A DNA stretch of 8,743 nucleotides, taken from an uncultured bacterium (GTDB lineage: Bacteria > Patescibacteriota > Minisyncoccia > Phycocordibacterales > GWA1-40-21). Location of the stretch: NCBI GenBank assembly GCA_903824735.1, contig CAIJXO010000014.1, positions 1 through 8,743 of the forward strand. The letters run 5' to 3'. Every line of letters starts with the position of its first letter. Positions within the stretch are counted from its first letter, which is position 1. Below, piece after piece: positions 5,406 to 8,743 of the stretch. Under the pieces are notes generated by a model that was not told the DNA's origin, did no database searches, and was given only the letters and a program-made list of their open reading frames with translations. A program made the translations under genes and the position numbers.

Positions 5406-8084
5406 ATGCCCCCATTGAATAATTTTACAACCAAAGCAAAAGAGGTTATTAGACGAGCTCATGAGCTTGCTATTGAACGTGGTCAGAATCATGTAAATCC
5501 CAATCATCTTTTGATTGCCCTTATTATGCAAGAGGAAAGCATGGTTTCATCAATTCTCGACAAGCTAGAAATTGATATAATAATGCTCACTGATAATTTG
5601 CTTGAACTTATCGATGGGGTTACTCCAGCCGCCAATATTTCCTCACCCGCGATGCAGATTTATCTGACTCCAGAGCTTGCTACGGTGATAGAATTTTCTG
5701 GTAAAGCCGCTCAAGAGCTAAAGGATGAATTTATTTCTACTGAGCATCTTTTTATCGGAGTTCTAGATGTACCAAGTCCGGCTCGAGACATCTTGGCTCG
5801 TTTTAAAATCGATCGCGCAAAAATTTTGAAAATCCTAGAGGAAATCAAAGCAAGTGGTCCAGCTGAAGCTCCGACTGCCAAGAAGATGCGTTCGATTTTG
5901 AAATACACCCGAAACCTGACTAAACTCGCTAAAGAGAATAAGCTTGACCCAGTTATTGGTCGAGATAATGAAATCGGCCGCATCATTCAGATACTCTCTC
6001 GTCGTACCAAGAATAATCCAATTTTGATTGGTGAAGCGGGTGTGGGTAAGACAGCGATCGTCGAGGGCTTGGCATTGCGTATGGCCCAAAACGATGTGCC
6101 AGAGTCATTGAAAGATAAAGAATTAGTTTCGCTCGATCTTGGTATGCTTATTGCTGGGACAAAATATCGCGGTGAATTTGAAGAGCGTTTGAAAAATATT
6201 ATTAAAGAAATTGAAAAGTCCGAGGGCAAGATTATTGTTTTCATTGATGAAATTCATACAATAGTCGGTGCTGGTTCAGCTGAAGGTTCGCTTGATGCTT
6301 CAAATATGCTGAAGCCCGCTCTTTCCCGTGGTGAATTTAGAACGATCGGGGCCACTACGACCAAGGAGTTCCAAAAGATAGAAAAAGACCCAGCTTTAAC
6401 TCGTCGCTTTCAGTCTGTTTACGTAAACGAGCCTTCAATTGAGGATGCCGTCGCCATTTTGCGTGGTTTGAAAGATAAATATGAGCTTTACCACGGTGTG
6501 CGCATTACTGATGACGCAATCATCGCCGCCGTTAATCTTTCCTCACGCTATATTACGGATCGTTTCTTGCCCGATAAAGCCGTGGATCTAATTGACGAAG
6601 CTTCTTCCGCTTTGAAAATATCACTTGAGAATATGCCGCCGATTTTGGAGGAAACCCACCGACGAGTTCTTCGTCTAGAAATCGAGCGTGAAGCTTTGAA
6701 AAAAGAGGCGACAGAAGGGGACAAGAAAGCCAAAGCGCGAGTAAAGGATATTGAAAAAGAGATTGCTGACTTAAAAGAAAAGACCTCAGAGATAGAATTA
6801 AAGTGGAAGAATGAGAAAGAAACTATTGTTGAAATCAAAGCCCTCAAAAAAGGTCTTGAGCAGGCGAGAATTGAGGCTGAAGCGGCAGAGGCAAAAGTAG
6901 ATTTAGCTAAAGCTGCCGAGATTCGTTATGGCCGTATTCCGCAGATGGAAAAAGATTTGGATGCTAAAGTAAAACGCCTAAAGAAATTACAAAGTTCACG
7001 TCGTATGCTGAAAGAAGAAATCGGTGAGGAAGATATTGCTGATGTAGTATCACGCTGGACCGGCGTGCCGGTGAAGAGAATGCTTGAAGCGGAAGCCGAA
7101 AAGCTCTCTCGTATGGAAGAGGAACTTAAGAAAAGAATTATCGGCCAAGATGAAGCCGTTACAAAGATTTCTGATACCATCAAGCGCTCACGAGCGGGAA
7201 TCGCTGATCCGAATCGGCCAATCGGCTCGTTCATTTTCCTTGGACCAACTGGTGTGGGTAAAACCGAACTCACCAAAGCTTTGGCTGAATTTATGTTTGA
7301 CGATGACAAAGCGCTTGTCCGTGTCGATATGTCTGAATTTATGGAGCGTCATGCTGTTTCCAAGCTTATCGGCTCACCACCAGGTTATGTCGGCTATGAA
7401 GAGGGTGGAAATCTAACAGAAACAATTCGTCATCGACCATATTCTGTCGTCCTATTTGATGAAATTGAGAAAGCGCATCCTGAAGTGTTTAATATCTTAC
7501 TTCAGGTTCTTGATAGTGGCCATTTGACTGATGCTAAAGGCCGTACGGTGAACTTTAAAAATACGGTGATTATCCTAACTTCAAATATCGGTGCTCAGTA
7601 TATTGATAAGATGGAAGAGATTGGCTTTAGTATGGACAAAAGCAAGAAGGCAGAATACGAAGATGTAAAAGATAAAGTGACCAGAGCGCTAAAAGATCAT
7701 TTCCGTCCAGAATTTTTGAATCGCTTGGATGACGTAATTATCTTTGATATTTTGACTGAAAAAGCGGTGGCTCAAATTGTAGACATCCAACTTGATATCG
7801 TCCGTAAGCGACTTGAAGAAAAAGAGATTAAGTTAGTAATCAGTAATTCGGTAATTTCGTACTTAGCAAAAGAAGGATACAATCCACAATACGGTGCACG
7901 ACCACTAAAACGCTTGATTCAAAATAAAATTCTAAATCCGGTAGCTTCGCTCATGATCTCCCGTGGCGTTTCCGCTCACGGAGTTATTAATGTCGATCTA
8001 AAAGCCGGCGAGTTTACTTTTGAGGTGAAGGGGAAGAACAACAGGGTGGGGAGCTTGGAAAATAAAAAAGTTGTGCTATCATAG
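5406..8084 (+). CDS. clpC: Clp/Hsp100 AAA+ ATPase (ClpC-like with ClpB-type middle domain)
   Basis: A double-AAA+ unfoldase of 892 residues that would thread proteins through a hexamer pore. In order: Clp N domain with two repeats (about 5-145); AAA-1 with Walker A GEAGVGKT (209-216), Walker B VFIDE (278-282) and arginine finger region LTRRF (331-335); a long coiled-coil middle domain (about 408-535); and AAA-2 with GPTGVGKT (613-620), VVLFDEIEKAHP (681-692), pore-loop GYVGYEEGG (660-668) and a C-terminal domain with YGARPLKRLIQ. The middle domain has full ClpB length and a ClpB-like AAEIRYGRIPQMEK, but EIGF (738-741) falls where ClpA/ClpC carry the ClpP-docking loop. It may therefore feed ClpP, disaggregate proteins, or both. 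No clpP is in the window. The start lies 9 nt after the pseudoprotease stop without a Shine-Dalgarno; tRNA-Tyr follows after 6 nt. Confidence 0.93.
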   Translation: MPPLNNFTTKAKEVIRRAHELAIERGQNHVNPNHLLIALIMQEESMVSSILDKLEIDIIMLTDNLLELIDGVTPAANISSPAMQIYLTPELATVIEFSGKAAQELKDEFISTEHLFIGVLDVPSPARDILARFKIDRAKILKILEEIKASGPAEAPTAKKMRSILKYTRNLTKLAKENKLDPVIGRDNEIGRIIQILSRRTKNNPILIGEAGVGKTAIVEGLALRMAQNDVPESLKDKELVSLDLGMLIAGTKYRGEFEERLKNIIKEIEKSEGKIIVFIDEIHTIVGAGSAEGSLDASNMLKPALSRGEFRTIGATTTKEFQKIEKDPALTRRFQSVYVNEPSIEDAVAILRGLKDKYELYHGVRITDDAIIAAVNLSSRYITDRFLPDKAVDLIDEASSALKISLENMPPILEETHRRVLRLEIEREALKKEATEGDKKAKARVKDIEKEIADLKEKTSEIELKWKNEKETIVEIKALKKGLEQARIEAEAAEAKVDLAKAAEIRYGRIPQMEKDLDAKVKRLKKLQSSRRMLKEEIGEEDIADVVSRWTGVPVKRMLEAEAEKLSRMEEELKKRIIGQDEAVTKISDTIKRSRAGIADPNRPIGSFIFLGPTGVGKTELTKALAEFMFDDDKALVRVDMSEFMERHAVSKLIGSPPGYVGYEEGGNLTETIRHRPYSVVLFDEIEKAHPEVFNILLQVLDSGHLTDAKGRTVNFKNTVIILTSNIGAQYIDKMEEIGFSMDKSKKAEYEDVKDKVTRALKDHFRPEFLNRLDDVIIFDILTEKAVAQIVDIQLDIVRKRLEEKEIKLVISNSVISYLAKEGYNPQYGARPLKRLIQNKILNPVASLMISRGVSAHGVINVDLKAGEFTFEVKGKNNRVGSLENKKVVLS

Positions 8085-8090
8085 GCGTAC

Positions 8091-8173
8091 GCGCCGATCG
8101 GATAGCGGCTATTCCAGCAGACTGTAAATCTGCGGCCCAATGGGCATCGTTGGTTCGAGTCCAACTCGGCGCA
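8091..8173 (+). tRNA. tRNA-Tyr (anticodon GUA)
   Basis: An 83-nt class II tRNA. The acceptor GCGCCGA/TCGGCGC is perfect, the anticodon stem is GCAGA/TCTGC, and the loop CTGTAAA gives anticodon GTA (8124-8126). The variable arm is GCCC-AAT-GGGC, and the T arm is GTTGG-TTCGAGT-CCAAC. The discriminator is A, followed by CAT, so CCA is not encoded. It begins 6 nt after the Clp ATPase stop codon and is followed by a terminator, so it is the last unit of that transcript and needs 5' processing. Confidence 0.97.
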
Positions 8174-8177
8174 CATA

Positions 8178-8211
8178 CGAAAAGATGACCTAAAATAAGG
8201 GTCATTTTTCG
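8178..8211 (+). terminator. Intrinsic terminator after tRNA-Tyr
   Basis: CGAAAAG leads into ATGACC (8185-8190), a short AT-rich loop, GGTCAT (8200-8205) and a T-run to 8209 followed by CG. The flanking CGAAAA and TTTTCG also pair. It begins 4 nt past the tRNA 3' end and closes the desulfurase-pseudoprotease-clp-tRNA unit. Confidence 0.8.
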
Positions 8212-8245
8212 ATAGAGCATTGCGGTTGGAGCTCTCCAATCTTTC

Positions 8246-8274
8246 TTGTGCTATTTCGAATAAAATAATATACT
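8246..8274 (+). promoter_or_regulatory. Candidate promoter of purL
   Basis: TTGTGC (8246-8251, only TTG matching) is followed after 17 nt by TATACT (8269-8274, 5/6 match to -10). Transcription would start near 8281, leaving a leader of about 27 nt. An AT-rich inverted repeat (AAATAATA at 8263-8270 and TATTATTT at 8286-8293) surrounds the predicted start site. No Shine-Dalgarno is seen before the ATG. Confidence 0.35.
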
Positions 8275-8307
8275 AAAAGTACTTTTATTATTTAAGCCAA
8301 CTTTAAT

Positions 8308-8743
8308 ATGATTTCAAGAATTACTATCTCGCAGGCAGTAGAGGATGCTCGAGCCGAAACAAAAAAGAAACAGTTTAATTCTCTGAATATTAAAGGAAAA
8401 GTCAAAGACGTTTCGATCTTGGATTCTTATACTATTGATGCTGATATAAAATCTATTAGCTTAAAAGAGATCGCTAATGTTTTTACGAATAAATATCTAG
8501 AAAAATCACAGATTGGTAAACTAGTTTCATCAACAGAATTTACTTGGCTTGTGGAAATTGGTTTTTTGCCAGGCGTAACTGACAATGTTGGTACTACTGC
8601 GAAAGAGACGATTGAAGATTTATTAAAAACAAAGTTTAAAGAAGGGGAAGCAGTTTATTATTCACAGATTTTTATTTTGTCTGGTAATTTAAGTCTAGAA
8701 GATGCTAGGACTATTGGTCTGACTTTGCATAATCCACTCATTC
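8308..8743 (+). CDS. purL: Phosphoribosylformylglycinamidine synthase, N-terminal part (runs off window)
   Basis: The enzyme converts formylglycinamide ribonucleotide to the amidine using glutamine and ATP in purine synthesis. Only 145 codons are inside the window and the frame is open to the last base. The N terminus shows the PurS-like region seen in single-chain FGAM synthases: an opening strand with RITISQAVEDARAE, a linker, then TWLVEIGFLPGVTDNVGTTAKETIEDLL (about 77-104), YYSQIFILSG and HNPLI. The GFLPGVTDNVG stretch is the most telling motif. I recall it from long FGAM synthases of reduced-genome bacteria, so this is recognition, not a search result. The ATP-grasp-like and glutaminase domains would lie downstream. 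The gene follows a terminator and has its own candidate promoter. Confidence 0.75.
   Translation, partial: MISRITISQAVEDARAETKKKQFNSLNIKGKVKDVSILDSYTIDADIKSISLKEIANVFTNKYLEKSQIGKLVSSTEFTWLVEIGFLPGVTDNVGTTAKETIEDLLKTKFKEGEAVYYSQIFILSGNLSLEDARTIGLTLHNPLI

Noticed and set aside
7976..8239. Minus-strand open frames over tRNA-Tyr and the end of the Clp gene
   Set aside because: Peptides such as AELDSNQRC are well-known artefacts of translating a tRNA backwards; no start signal or domain is present.
8226..8249. Second terminator: hairpin TTGGA-GCTC-TCCAA followed by a T/C-rich tract
   Set aside because: The stem is only 5 bp, the tract is interrupted by C, and a stronger terminator ends just upstream, so it was left out of the features.
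1..8743. Alternative genetic code with UGA read as glycine, as in some Patescibacteria
   Set aside because: No gene needs an in-frame TGA, and all proteins end naturally at TAA or TAG; the data do not demand recoding.
1..8743. CRISPR array, prophage or insertion sequence
   Set aside because: No spaced direct repeats, transposase, integrase or phage structural genes are visible in any frame.

Overview
The window looks like chromosomal DNA from a small-genome bacterium of the Candidate Phyla Radiation (Patescibacteria, Parcubacteria-like). This is inference from several traits: an IF-2 of only 501 residues without the usual long N-terminal region, a DUF4446 protein beside infB, scarce Shine-Dalgarno sequences with -10 boxes 7-10 nt before start codons, tRNAs without encoded CCA, and a purL-type protein that opens with a GFLPGVTDNVG segment. 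TAA and TAG are the only stops used and no in-frame TGA is needed, so the standard bacterial code is assumed.

Left, minus strand (about 2660 down to 1): a promoter, a membrane-anchored DUF4446 protein, infB (initiation factor 2), rbfA (30S maturation factor), tRNA-Cys(GCA) and tRNA-Leu(UAA), all closely spaced. A degenerate tRNA-Thr-like stretch lies at the window edge. This is a translation-factor operon that runs into tRNA genes.

Middle, plus strand (2672-3345): a lone NYN/LabA-type putative ribonuclease gene with its own extended -10 promoter, a GTG start that is probably leaderless, and an intrinsic terminator that overlaps its stop codon. Two copies of a 21-bp sequence in inverted orientation (19/21 identical) bracket it, and each contains a perfect DnaA-box-like TTATNCACA. 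The copies lie 50 and 52 nt upstream of the start codons of the two outward-facing genes (DUF4446 and the cysteine desulfurase). They may be paired regulatory sites or the ends of a small cassette. This is the most unusual structure in the window.

Right, plus strand (3398-8211): a PLP-dependent cysteine desulfurase; a membrane-anchored trypsin/HtrA-like protein whose three catalytic positions all appear substituted (a pseudoprotease); a Clp ATPase that combines a long ClpB-type middle domain with a ClpC/ClpA-type IGF loop; tRNA-Tyr(GUA); and an intrinsic terminator. The themes are sulfur transfer, proteostasis and tRNA supply. The window ends inside the 5' part of a phosphoribosylformylglycinamidine synthase gene with its own candidate promoter. 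No CRISPR array, transposase or rRNA gene is visible.
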